Of a stretch of DNA of 22,444 nt, positions 7,009 to 14,618 are shown piece by piece; position 1 is the stretch's first letter, and each line of letters opens with the position of its first letter. Where the stretch lies: contig JANXWQ010000641.1 of assembly GCA_025351065.1 (NCBI GenBank), positions 1 through 22,444 of the forward strand, given 5' to 3'. This DNA is from Chthoniobacter sp. (GTDB lineage Bacteria > Verrucomicrobiota > Verrucomicrobiia > Chthoniobacterales > Chthoniobacteraceae). The notes under the pieces are model-generated. The model was not told where the DNA came from and did not search any database. It saw nothing but the letters and a program-made list of their open reading frames with translations. Both the position numbers and the translations under genes were made by a program.

Positions 7009-8211
7009 CTACGGCTTTCGCAAAACCGCTGCGCGTTCGCGGAGCGCCGCTGCGATGGCGTGGCCGACGGTGGTTTCCATCTCGGCCACGTAATGGCCGT
7101 CGTGGTAGAACGCTGCCGAGTTTTTACCGCGCGCGAGCGCGAGCATTTGCGCTTCGGGGGAGATGACGGCGGTGGAGGATTTCAGTGCGGTGTACAGGTC
7201 GTCGTAGGGAAAACGCCCGCGCTTTTCAAAGGCATCCAGCTCCAGGCTGTGCGGCAGATGCGCGACGACGAAGGCCGCGCCGGTCTCCTCGACCTCGCGC
7301 TGCAGCTCGCGCGTGATCGCCAGCGCGAGCCGCGCGGGCTCGTCGTTGATTTTGTAAAAAGCCTCGGGGTCGGCCTTGCGGGCGCGCGCGCCGGCCTTGG
7401 CTTCGGCCAGCGCGAGCACGCGGCTGGCGCGCCACCACGCGGGCGCGAAATCCGCGGGCACCCAGTAGTGATCCTGCGCGCTGAGCGGCCACGCGCCCAC
7501 GTCGCGCATGATGACGAGCGCCTGCTCGGGCGAGGGCGTGGGCGAGTTGATGAGCCGCAGCTTTTCGCCCTCGAGGAGGAAGCGCGGTTTGGTGAAGGGG
7601 ATGCCGCTGTCCGGGTCTTTGACCATGCGGATGAGGTTCAGGTTTTCGTAGCTGTTGCCGGCGTTGAAACCGAAGAGCACGAGGTGCGGGTGAAAGGGCT
7701 GTCCGTCGCGCCGCCAGCGGAGCAGCGCCTGGTCCATGCCGTAACCGCCGACGCCGAAATTCAGCACCTCGCAGGGCACGCCCGCGGCGTTCAAGTCGTC
7801 CTCGACGGTGCGCCACCAGCCGCGCTCGCCGGGCTCCTGCGCGTATGAGCCGCGCGCGTACGAGCCGCCGAAAATGGCGATGCGCAATTTGTCCACGGGC
7901 GCGGCGCGCGGCACCTCGGCGGCGGTGCTGAGAAAACCCTGAGCGTTTTGTCCATGCACCGCGGCGCGCTCAACCCAGCCGAGGTCGGCGTCGTAGGCGA
8001 TGACGGAGCCGGGCTCGGTGAGGTAGCGGTGGAGCGCCGCCTCCGCGTGCTGTACCGGCACGCGGTACGGTTTGAGGTGCGTGGAAAAGAACCACAGGTT
8101 CCCGTCGGCATCGCGCCGCGTGAGCAGCCGCACGCCGGTTTCGAGCGCTGCGAGGCCCAAAAAAACCGCGATGAGGAGCAGCGTGAGCTTGGCGCGGAGG
8201 GAGACTTTCAT
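7009..8211 (-). CDS. SGNH/GDSL-family hydrolase or acyltransferase, membrane-anchored (first of two)
   Basis: SGNH enzymes remove or transfer acyl groups; those beside MBOAT proteins often act on exopolysaccharide. The 400-aa protein has an N-terminal signal anchor (about 8-30). Block I is IAIFGGSYARG with candidate nucleophile S117, block II is NFGVGGYGMD (151-160), block III is LFGFNAGN with N183/N186, and the C-terminal catalytic pair lies in YHDGHY (D371, H373), a D-x-H arrangement as in AlgX/AlgJ-type proteins. The ATG at 8211 sets the signal anchor at the N terminus; an open frame continues upstream to 9522 but runs antisense through the second SGNH gene and is not coding. It diverges from that second SGNH gene across 102 bp and is followed by a palindromic repeat, then the carbamoyltransferase. 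The substrate is unknown. Confidence 0.88.
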   Translation of the reverse strand: MKVSLRAKLTLLLIAVFLGLAALETGVRLLTRRDADGNLWFFSTHLKPYRVPVQHAEAALHRYLTEPGSVIAYDADLGWVERAAVHGQNAQGFLSTAAEVPRAAPVDKLRIAIFGGSYARGSYAQEPGERGWWRTVEDDLNAAGVPCEVLNFGVGGYGMDQALLRWRRDGQPFHPHLVLFGFNAGNSYENLNLIRMVKDPDSGIPFTKPRFLLEGEKLRLINSPTPSPEQALVIMRDVGAWPLSAQDHYWVPADFAPAWWRASRVLALAEAKAGARARKADPEAFYKINDEPARLALAITRELQREVEETGAAFVVAHLPHSLELDAFEKRGRFPYDDLYTALKSSTAVISPEAQMLALARGKNSAAFYHDGHYVAEMETTVGHAIAAALRERAAVLRKP

Positions 8212-8313
8212 CGGGACGGGAGGCAGCCAGAAACTTCTTCCCGGCACAAATGGAAAGCGTTTATCTAACCCGCCCCGCACGCCCCCCGCGCGGCCCCTTT
8301 TTTCACCACCCGC
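8212..8313. promoter_or_regulatory. Divergent intergenic region between the two SGNH genes
   Basis: This 102-bp gap must hold promoters for both directions if the two flanking units are separately transcribed. The AT-richer stretch aaagcgtttatctaac (8254-8269) is the only plausible -10 area, but I see no well-spaced -35 on either strand. No Shine-Dalgarno site precedes either ATG. Confidence 0.35.
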
Positions 8314-9336
8314 ATGACCAAGAAACAACGCGAGCTTTTCATCGGCGCGCTCTTTGCCGCCGCGGCCACGCTCGTCACGCTCGCGCTGGGCGAGGTCGCC
8401 ATCCGCGTCATCTCCAGCCACCGGCTCATCTACAATATCGAGATGGTGAAATACGCGCGCGAGTTGAAGGTGCGCGACCCGCGCGGGCTGGTCAGCCACG
8501 TCCACCGCGCGTCGAGCGAGGCGCAGCTCATGGGGGTGAAAATCGCGCTCAATTCGCTGGGCGACCGCGGTCCCGAAATTGTGGAGCCGAAGCCCGCCGG
8601 CACGAAGCGCCTGCTCGTTTTCGGCAGCTCGATCACGATGGGCTGGGGTGTGCCGTTCGAGTCCGTCTTCACCTCCGTGCTCGCGCAAAAAGTGAACGCC
8701 GAGCACGCGCTCGGCCCCGGCGCGGCGCTCGAAGTCGTCAACGCCGGCATCGGCAATTACAACACGGTTTTTCAGCACCAGCTTTTCCTCGGACAGTACC
8801 CGCGTGTGCGGCCCGACATGGTGGTGCTGCACTACTTCATCAGCGACGTGCAGCCGCGCGGTAGGGGCCGCGACAACGCGCTGCTCAAACACTCCGCGCT
8901 CGCCGCGTTCTGTTTCGACCGCTTCGGCCAGTTCAAGTTCCGGCAGCAAAAGACCGACCTTTTCACCTTCTACCGCGACCTCTATGCCGACGACGCCGCA
9001 GCGTGGAAACAGACCCGCGACCTCATCGCCGCCATGCGCGACCGTTGCCGCGCCGACGGCGTGCCGTTCCTCGTGATGATCGTCCCCGACATCCACGACC
9101 TCTCGCCCGGCACGCCCTTCGCGCCGCTCTACGCGGAAATCGACGCCGCCTTCCGGCAGCTCGACCTGCCCGTGCTGGATGCCTTCGCTCCCTTCCAGCA
9201 GCGCTTCGGCGCGGACGTGACGAAGCTCTGGATCCAAAGCGACGACCCGCACCCGAACGCCGCCGGCCACGCCCTCATGGCCGAGCTGCTCGAAGCCTAC
9301 CTCGTCCGCGAAAAGCCGCTCGCGCCACATCCGTGA
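8314..9336 (+). CDS. SGNH/GDSL-family hydrolase or acyltransferase, membrane-anchored (second of two)
   Basis: A 340-aa protein with an N-terminal signal anchor (about 9-30, LFAAAATLVTLALGEVAI). The SGNH blocks are RLLVFGSSITMGWG (99-112, nucleophile S106 in a GSS rather than GDS setting), VVNAGIGNYNT (141-151) and LHYFISD (172-178, where Asp replaces the usual Asn). The C-terminal block SDDPHPNAAGH has D310 and H313 spaced as in the canonical D-x-x-H. It shares only family-level similarity with the neighbouring SGNH protein, so a recent duplication is unlikely. A palindromic repeat and the MBOAT gene follow on the same strand. SGNH-MBOAT pairs are known to work together in polysaccharide O-acetylation (for example AlgI with AlgJ/AlgX), which is the likely setting here. 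Confidence 0.88.
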   Translation: MTKKQRELFIGALFAAAATLVTLALGEVAIRVISSHRLIYNIEMVKYARELKVRDPRGLVSHVHRASSEAQLMGVKIALNSLGDRGPEIVEPKPAGTKRLLVFGSSITMGWGVPFESVFTSVLAQKVNAEHALGPGAALEVVNAGIGNYNTVFQHQLFLGQYPRVRPDMVVLHYFISDVQPRGRGRDNALLKHSALAAFCFDRFGQFKFRQQKTDLFTFYRDLYADDAAAWKQTRDLIAAMRDRCRADGVPFLVMIVPDIHDLSPGTPFAPLYAEIDAAFRQLDLPVLDAFAPFQQRFGADVTKLWIQSDDPHPNAAGHALMAELLEAYLVREKPLAPHP

Positions 9337-9371
9337 AATCGGCCGGTTTCCTCCAGCCTGGGCATGAGGAT

Positions 9372-9463
9372 AAACGCAGAGACGCAGAGACGCAGAGGGG
9401 AGAGCTGCGGCGGCTGTTTCCCTCTCTGCGTCCTCTGCGGCTTTGCGGCTCTGCGTTAAAAAC
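9372..9463. repeat. Dispersed palindromic 'CGCAGAG' repeat, copy B
   Basis: The arm opens aaacgcagagacgcagag with a third CGCAGAG unit (9372-9397). It is mirrored by ccctctctgcgtcctctgcg and a further ctctgcgttaaaaa arm (9420-9463), forming a long imperfect hairpin. It fills most of the gap between the second SGNH gene and the MBOAT gene and has the same orientation and outer sequences as copy A at 6890-6984. Its right arm is in frame with the MBOAT gene from a TTG at 9443, a likely cause of start misannotation. Confidence 0.75.
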
Positions 9464-9475
9464 AACCGCGCCCTG

Positions 9476-10903
9476 ATGCTCTTCAACTCCCTCGAGTTCG
9501 CGGTTTTTTTCCCGCTCGTCACGCTGCTCTACTTCCTCGCTCCGGGCCCGGCTCGGGTCTTTGTGCTGCTGGCCGCGAGCTGCGCTTTTTACATGGCCTT
9601 TGTCCCGGCCTACATCCTCATCCTCTTCGGCGTCATTCTGGTGGATTACATGGCGGGCCGGATGATCGAGCCGGCGGCGGGGCGAAAGCGCCAGCTCATC
9701 CTCGGATGCAGCATCGTCGCCAATGTCGGCATCCTCGCCTTCTTCAAATACTTCAACTTTTTCCAGGCCAATGTCGCCGCTGTCTTCGGCAGCTTCGGCC
9801 ACGCCGCGCCTTTCCCCGCGCTCGGCATCATCCTGCCCATCGGGCTGTCGTTTCACACTTTTCAGTCCATGAGCTACACGCTGGAAGTGTACCGCGGCCA
9901 CGTCCCCGCCGAGCGCTCGCTGCCGCACTTCGCGCTTTACGTTTTGTTCTATCCGCAGCTCGTCGCCGGGCCCATCGAGCGCCCGCAGAATCTGCTCGCG
10001 CAGTTTCACACCACGCACCGCTTTGACCTCGCGCGCTGCATCGAGGGCCTCCGCCTCATGGCCACCGGGCTGTTCAAAAAAATCGTCATCGCCGACCGCC
10101 TCGCCGTCTTCGTGGATGCCACCTACAAAAATCCCGGCGAGCACTCCGGCGCGACGCTGCTGCTGGCGACGTACTTTTTCGCCATCCAGATTTACTGCGA
10201 TTTTTCCGGCTACTCCGACATCGCCCGCGGCGCGGCGCGCGTTATGGGCTACGAGCTGATGCTCAATTTCAACCGCCCCTACTTCGCCACCTCCGTCGGC
10301 GATTTCTGGCGGCGCTGGCACATCTCGCTCTCCACCTGGTTTCGCGACTACGTGTACATCCCGCTCGGCGGCAGCCGCCACACCGTGCCGCGGCGCTGCG
10401 TGAATCTGCTCATCGTCTTCCTGCTCAGCGGCGTCTGGCACGGCGCTAACTGGACCTTCGTCGTCTGGGGGTTGCTCCACGGCGCGTTCGTCACCGCCGA
10501 GGTGCTGGCCGGGCGCGGCGGTTCCGCGGAGCGGAAAAAGGCGGGTGGGTTTGCGTTCGGGCGCGCACTCCTCGTCTTCAATCTCACCGCGCTCGCGTGG
10601 GTTTTTTTCCGCGCCGCATCCGTGGCCGACGCCGCGCTCATCCTGCGCCGTATCGCCACCGCCTTTGGCAGCCTCAGTCTGCCCGGCCTCAGCACGCTCG
10701 AACTCACCGTCGCGCTGCTGCTCATCGCCGCGCTTTTTCTCACCGAGCACCTCGGGCGCGAACGCTCCGTCTGGTCGCGTCTCGCCGCGCAGCCGCGCTG
10801 GGTTCGCTGGGGTGCGTACTATCTATTCGCCGTCGCCTTTCTCGCCCTCGCCCTCACCGGACCGCAGCACCAGGCGCAGCCGTTCATCTATTTTCAGTTT
10901 TAG
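9476..10903 (+). CDS. MBOAT family O-acyltransferase (AlgI-like)
   Basis: An integral membrane acyltransferase that passes acyl groups across the inner membrane for polysaccharide O-acylation. From the ATG at 9476 it is 475 aa with about ten or more membrane segments. Family motifs in order: LPIGLSFHTFQSMSY (120-134), FYPQLVAGPIERP (158-170), YCDFSGYSDIARG (240-252), NFNRPYFATSVGDFW (265-279), RRWHISLSTWFRDYVYIPLGG (279-299, includes H282), and SGVWHGANWTFVVWG (318-332) with the presumed catalytic H322. The frame is open further upstream, but those codons (from TTG 9443) lie in the palindromic repeat, so the ATG is preferred. It probably acts with the preceding SGNH protein. It ends at a hairpin facing the O-antigen ligase-like gene. 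Confidence 0.95.
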   Translation: MLFNSLEFAVFFPLVTLLYFLAPGPARVFVLLAASCAFYMAFVPAYILILFGVILVDYMAGRMIEPAAGRKRQLILGCSIVANVGILAFFKYFNFFQANVAAVFGSFGHAAPFPALGIILPIGLSFHTFQSMSYTLEVYRGHVPAERSLPHFALYVLFYPQLVAGPIERPQNLLAQFHTTHRFDLARCIEGLRLMATGLFKKIVIADRLAVFVDATYKNPGEHSGATLLLATYFFAIQIYCDFSGYSDIARGAARVMGYELMLNFNRPYFATSVGDFWRRWHISLSTWFRDYVYIPLGGSRHTVPRRCVNLLIVFLLSGVWHGANWTFVVWGLLHGAFVTAEVLAGRGGSAERKKAGGFAFGRALLVFNLTALAWVFFRAASVADAALILRRIATAFGSLSLPGLSTLELTVALLLIAALFLTEHLGRERSVWSRLAAQPRWVRWGAYYLFAVAFLALALTGPQHQAQPFIYFQF

Positions 10904-10925
10904 GGTATCTGCCGCGTGGAGCGCC

Positions 10926-10966
10926 GCGCGTTGCAGGGGAAGCTGCGAGCTTCCCCTGCAGCGCGC
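10926..10966. terminator. Near-perfect hairpin between convergent genes (shared-core palindrome, copy 2)
   Basis: The arms gcgcgttgcaggggaagct (10926-10944) and agcttcccctgcagcgcgc (10948-10966) make a 19-bp stem with one G-U wobble (10931/10961) and a 3-nt loop gcg. It lies 22 bp past the MBOAT stop and 6 bp from the stop of the converging ligase-like gene. Its right arm shares 15 identical bases with that of copy 1 at 3086-3118. There is no T-tract on either side. Bidirectional termination is the natural guess; a REP-like repeat is the alternative. Confidence 0.6.
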
Positions 10967-10972
10967 GGGCTT

Positions 10973-12487
10973 TCACATGCGGGTCAAAATGTACGACCAG
11001 TAACGAATGGCCGCGTAAGCCATCGCGCCGGCGATGGCGAAGTCCACGACACCGAGGCGATTCCACGCGAAGCCGATGCGCGACTCCGGCTTGGCGGCGG
11101 GCGCGGGCGCGGGCGCTTCGGCGCGCAGCGGCTCCAGAGTCAGGATGCTGGCCGACGCGCCCGCGGGCGCAAACCCGCCGGCGGACGAGGGCTGCGGGAC
11201 GAGGCGCGCGCGCCATGCGGGCATGAACGGATCGGGCTCCAGTTTGACCTTTTCCTCGGCCTCGATTTCCGCCACGGCGTTGAGCCCGTGGAGGTGCCGG
11301 TGCAGCGCGGCGGTGGCGGCGGCGAACATGAAAAATGTGGGCCGGTAGGCGAAATCGACCATCCACGACGAGACCATGTAGGTCAGGATGAGGATGAAAA
11401 GAATGCGCCGGATGCGCTCCTCATCGGGCGTGTTGGTCTGCGCCGTGATGACCGTGCGCAGGCAGCAGTAGAGGATGCCGAAGAGCAGAAAAAAACCGGT
11501 GTAGCCCAGCTCGGCACCGATGCAGACGTAGGAGGAGTGCGGCGCTTTTGAGACGATGGGCTGGGTTTTCTTGAGCGATTCCTTGTCGGTGTGCGTTTGT
11601 TTGAAATGGTATTTGGCCGCGAGGAAACTCGGCAGCCAGTTGTGAAAACCCACGCCGTGATCCGTGGTGGTGAGCATTTTGTAGCCGTGCCGGAAGGCCA
11701 TGACGCGGCCCTGAATGGCTTCGTCGGTTTTGGACTTGTTCAGCTCCTGCATGCGCGGCAGCGCGTAGAGGATCGAGCTGCCAAAGATCGCCGCGCCTGC
11801 GATGATCGCGATCTGCACGGTCTTCGGCCGGCCAAAGGTCAGCGTGCCCACGATGGTCGCGCCGCCGGCGATGAACGCGCCTTTCGACTCAGTCAGAAAA
11901 ATGCAGTACGCGACCACCGCCGTGAGCCCGAGCCCGATGGCGCGCAGGAGCAGCGGCTTTTTCCAAACGCAGTAATAATAAAGCAGCGGGATGGCCGGCG
12001 CGACGCTGTGGCCGAGGCCGTTCGGGTTGTTGAAAATCGACAGGTTGAGCACGAGCCGCTCCTTCATCGTGAAGTGCGTGATCTCGGCGCTGTCGAGCGG
12101 ATCGAAGCCGTGCAGGCTCAGCACCGCGAGCCCCGCGACTGCGGCGATGAGGAAGGTCCACCAGCCCGCGAAGACATTGAGCCGCGGCACCGTGTTGAGC
12201 GTTTGCACGATGACGATGTAAAAAATGTAGAGGTTGGCCGAGTCCTTGAACGTGGCCCACGGCGTGGGTGACGAGAAGACGATCCACAGCCAGAACGCGA
12301 GCACCGCGTAGTCGTGCGGCGTGCGAAAAAGATCGCCCACTCGAAAGCCGCGCGCGCGGAACGAGAGCGAGGCCAGGCCCGCGAGCATGGTGAGCTGCAC
12401 GAAATGAATCGCGCTCAGGCCGATGGGCCACTCCTGCGGGCGCAGGTAGTAGAGCACGAGAAAAAGAATGACGGGGACGATGTCCAT
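10973..12487 (-). CDS. O-antigen ligase/polymerase-family (Wzy_C-like) membrane protein
   Basis: Proteins of this family join polysaccharide repeat units (Wzy) or transfer chains to an acceptor (WaaL) on the periplasmic side. The 504-aa protein has about ten to twelve membrane segments beginning at residue 4. A central part reads NNPNGLGHSVAPAIPLL, LTESKGAFIAGG and QGRVMAFRHGYKM, with a periplasmic-type stretch TTTDHGVGFHNW. KAPHSSYVCIGAELGYTGF is the most family-like signature (histidine followed by small residues and an E-x-G-x-x-G). The C-terminal 100 residues are unusual: an Ala/Pro-rich, low-complexity linker followed by one more membrane helix and the tail YWSYILTRM. It is the last gene of the export operon, 74 bp after the GT4. 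Polymerase versus ligase cannot be decided by eye. Confidence 0.85.
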   Translation of the reverse strand: MDIVPVILFLVLYYLRPQEWPIGLSAIHFVQLTMLAGLASLSFRARGFRVGDLFRTPHDYAVLAFWLWIVFSSPTPWATFKDSANLYIFYIVIVQTLNTVPRLNVFAGWWTFLIAAVAGLAVLSLHGFDPLDSAEITHFTMKERLVLNLSIFNNPNGLGHSVAPAIPLLYYYCVWKKPLLLRAIGLGLTAVVAYCIFLTESKGAFIAGGATIVGTLTFGRPKTVQIAIIAGAAIFGSSILYALPRMQELNKSKTDEAIQGRVMAFRHGYKMLTTTDHGVGFHNWLPSFLAAKYHFKQTHTDKESLKKTQPIVSKAPHSSYVCIGAELGYTGFFLLFGILYCCLRTVITAQTNTPDEERIRRILFILILTYMVSSWMVDFAYRPTFFMFAAATAALHRHLHGLNAVAEIEAEEKVKLEPDPFMPAWRARLVPQPSSAGGFAPAGASASILTLEPLRAEAPAPAPAAKPESRIGFAWNRLGVVDFAIAGAMAYAAIRYWSYILTRM

Positions 12488-12561
12488 TTACCGGGCGGCG
12501 GCGAAAATGCGGGGCGGTTGCGTGGGGGTGGGCCGGGACATGCGAGTGCGCGGAAAATCCA

Positions 12562-13671
12562 TCAGCGCGCGGAAACTGCAAGAGAGCGGTAGAGGCGCTC
12601 GTAGGCGTCGGCCATCGCGCCGAGGGAAAAATCGCGCAGCATTTTGGCCCGCGCCTTTGCTCCGAAATCCGCGAGCCGCTCGGGCTGCGCGAGGAGCGCG
12701 GTGAGCTGCGCGGCGAGCGCGGCGGGCGTGGCGAGGTCGGCGATGAGGCCGTCGTCGGCGGACGCGATGATGCGCTCGTGGCCGCAGCCGGTGTTGGCGA
12801 GCACGGGGATGCCGCAGGCCATTGCTTCAAGCGCGACGTTCGAGAGACCTTCGTTGACCGACGGAATGGCGAGCACGTCGAGCGCCTGGTAGCACGCGCG
12901 CGGGTCGCTCTGGAAGCCGAGCCAGTGGGTGCGCGCGGCATGCGGGCCGGCCTGCGCGCGGGCGCGCACAGCGGCTTCGGCGGGGCCGCCGGTGCCGGCG
13001 ATGACGAGGTGTGCGGCGGGCAGGCGAGCGGCGATTTCGTCGAAGGCACCGAGCAGGATTTCGTGGCGCTTGAACAGGCCGAACCTCCCGACGATGCCGA
13101 TGCACACAGCATCCGCCGGCAGCGCGAGCGCGCGGCGCGCGGCGGCGCGGTCGCCGGGCGCGAAGTGCGCGGTGTCCACGCCGTTCGGGATGACGGAGAT
13201 TTTGTCTGCGGAAAAACCGAGCGCCAGCAGCTCGACGCGCATGGGGTGGGCGACGGTGTGGACGGCGCGGCAGGCGCGGTAGAGCCAGCGGCGTTGGCGC
13301 AGGCGGCGCGGGGTCAGCTCATCGGCGGTGAGCTGGCTGTGCTCGCCGTGGAGCAGCGCGGCGCGGTGGCCGCCGGCGGTGGCGAGGCTGGCGTAGATGA
13401 GCGCGCCGAGATTGTGGCTGTGGACGACGGCGGGGCGCAGGTGGAAAATTTCGCGCGCGAGCTGGAGCGCGGCGCGCGGGGAAAAACCGTCCGCTTTGCC
13501 GAGCACGGTCACGCGCTCGGGGTGCGGCAGCCGCTCGGCGAAAGCGCCGCGCCTTTCCAGACACGCGACCTGCACCTCGAAGCCGCGCGGCTCCAGCGCG
13601 CGGGTCATGTTGACCACGCCGTTTTCCATGCCGCCGGGGTCGAGCGAATTGACGACGAGGAGGATTTTCAC
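12562..13671 (-). CDS. Family 4 (GT-B) glycosyltransferase
   Basis: A retaining GT-B glycosyltransferase, cytoplasmic or membrane-peripheral, adding a sugar to the growing repeat unit. The 369-aa protein starts KILLVVNSLDPGGMENGVV (the G-G-x-E loop at 13-17). It has VVHSHN (82-87), HGEHSQ (108-113), VIPNGVDTAHF (160-170), the donor-binding VGRFGLFKRHE (194-204, R196 and K201), HLVIAGTGG (221-229) and the E-x7-E motif in SVNEGLSNVALEAMACGIPV (E274 and E282). The start is a GTG at 13671 sharing bases with the TGA of the upstream GT2 gene (GTGA overlap); the frame runs open far upstream but only antisense or out of frame within that gene. Donor sugar unknown. Confidence 0.94.
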   Translation of the reverse strand: MKILLVVNSLDPGGMENGVVNMTRALEPRGFEVQVACLERRGAFAERLPHPERVTVLGKADGFSPRAALQLAREIFHLRPAVVHSHNLGALIYASLATAGGHRAALLHGEHSQLTADELTPRRLRQRRWLYRACRAVHTVAHPMRVELLALGFSADKISVIPNGVDTAHFAPGDRAAARRALALPADAVCIGIVGRFGLFKRHEILLGAFDEIAARLPAAHLVIAGTGGPAEAAVRARAQAGPHAARTHWLGFQSDPRACYQALDVLAIPSVNEGLSNVALEAMACGIPVLANTGCGHERIIASADDGLIADLATPAALAAQLTALLAQPERLADFGAKARAKMLRDFSLGAMADAYERLYRSLAVSAR

Positions 13672-14618
13672 GCGCGTTTCGGGAGGAGGAAATGGCGCAG
13701 CGCGCGCAGGCGGAAAAGCGGCTGCTCGAAGACGCGGCAGGGGCGCAGAAAGCACGGCCAGAGCACGACCGAGGCGAGCCAGTAGCGCAGGGCGCGCGCG
13801 CGCAGGCCATCGTCGAAATGGGTCCACGCGACGAGGAAATAATGGATGGCGAAAACGCGCAGCCAGAACGGCACGGCGAGCCGCGAAACCGCGCCACTGC
13901 GCCACGCGCGGACGAGCACACGCTGGGAGTTCTGTTTCATGCGCGGCGCGTTCTTGCTCATGTTCTGCGGATGGCGGCGGATGAAGGCGAGCGGCTCGGC
14001 GAGGAAAAAAAAGCGGTGCCCGCGCGCGGTGAGCCGGATCCACATGTCGCGGTCTTCCGAGCTGCGCAGCGCGGGGTCGAAGCCGCCGCAGTCCGCGAAG
14101 GCGCTTTTTTTCACGACGACGGAGGAGGAGAGCGGGCGGTTGCGCAGGCAGAAGTCCCGCGCTGTGAGTTCGCCCGTGCGCAGGTCGGTGTAGCCGGGGA
14201 CGGCGCGCGGTTTGCCACCGGCATCCATGCGGGTGGCGCCGGTGGCGATGGCGGCGAAGTCCGCGGGCAGCGCGGCGAATTTTTCCATCACCGCGGCGAG
14301 CAGTCCGGGGGCCCAAAGATCGTCGGCATCGAGGAAGGCGACGAAGGGAAAACGCGCCTCGCGCAGGCCGGTGTTGCGCGCGGCGGAGAGGCCGGCGTTT
14401 TCCTGCCAGACGTAGCGCAGACGCGGCTCGGCGAGGGTGGCGACGGTGGCGCGGGTGCCGTCGGTCGAGCCGTCATCGACGATGAGCAGTTCGAGCTGCG
14501 CGTGGCTTTGCGCGAGTACCGAGGCGACGGCCTGCGGGAGGTAGTGCGCGTAGTTGCAGGCGGGGATGACGACCGAGACGCCGGGCTTTTCGTCCGGGGA
14601 AAAAGGGCTCACGCTCAC
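13668..14618 (-). CDS. Family 2 glycosyltransferase (GT-A)
   Basis: A 316-aa inverting glycosyltransferase with VSVVIPACNYAHYLPQAV (14-31), LLIVDDGSTDGT (44-55), ENAGLSAARNTGL (73-85) and the metal-binding FLDADDLW (95-102). SSEDRDMWIRL supplies the E-D catalytic-base region. The C-terminal third is hydrophobic to basic (for example FWLRVFAIHYFLVAWTHF), suggesting membrane association. It starts with GTG overlapping the stop of the Wzc-like gene (GTGA) and ends overlapping the GTG of the GT4 gene, so the three genes are translationally linked. This is the only start in the window with a Shine-Dalgarno-like GGAG at suitable spacing. The sugar is not predictable. Confidence 0.93.
   Translation of the reverse strand: MSVSPFSPDEKPGVSVVIPACNYAHYLPQAVASVLAQSHAQLELLIVDDGSTDGTRATVATLAEPRLRYVWQENAGLSAARNTGLREARFPFVAFLDADDLWAPGLLAAVMEKFAALPADFAAIATGATRMDAGGKPRAVPGYTDLRTGELTARDFCLRNRPLSSSVVVKKSAFADCGGFDPALRSSEDRDMWIRLTARGHRFFFLAEPLAFIRRHPQNMSKNAPRMKQNSQRVLVRAWRSGAVSRLAVPFWLRVFAIHYFLVAWTHFDDGLRARALRYWLASVVLWPCFLRPCRVFEQPLFRLRALRHFLLPKRA

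Noticed and set aside
6890..9463. CRISPR array or transposon ends suggested by the repeated CGCAGAG units
   Set aside because: The units are contiguous within each arm without spacers, no cas or transposase gene is present, and no flanking target duplication is evident.
8212..9522. Upstream extension of the minus-strand SGNH frame to 837 codons
   Set aside because: It crosses the oppositely oriented SGNH gene and the CGCAGAG repeat; the real protein begins at the ATG at 8211 with a signal anchor.
13672..14316. N-terminal extension of the GT4 frame
   Set aside because: It lies entirely within the GT2 gene in another frame and is Arg/Pro/His-rich; the GTG at 13671 begins a canonical GT4 N terminus.
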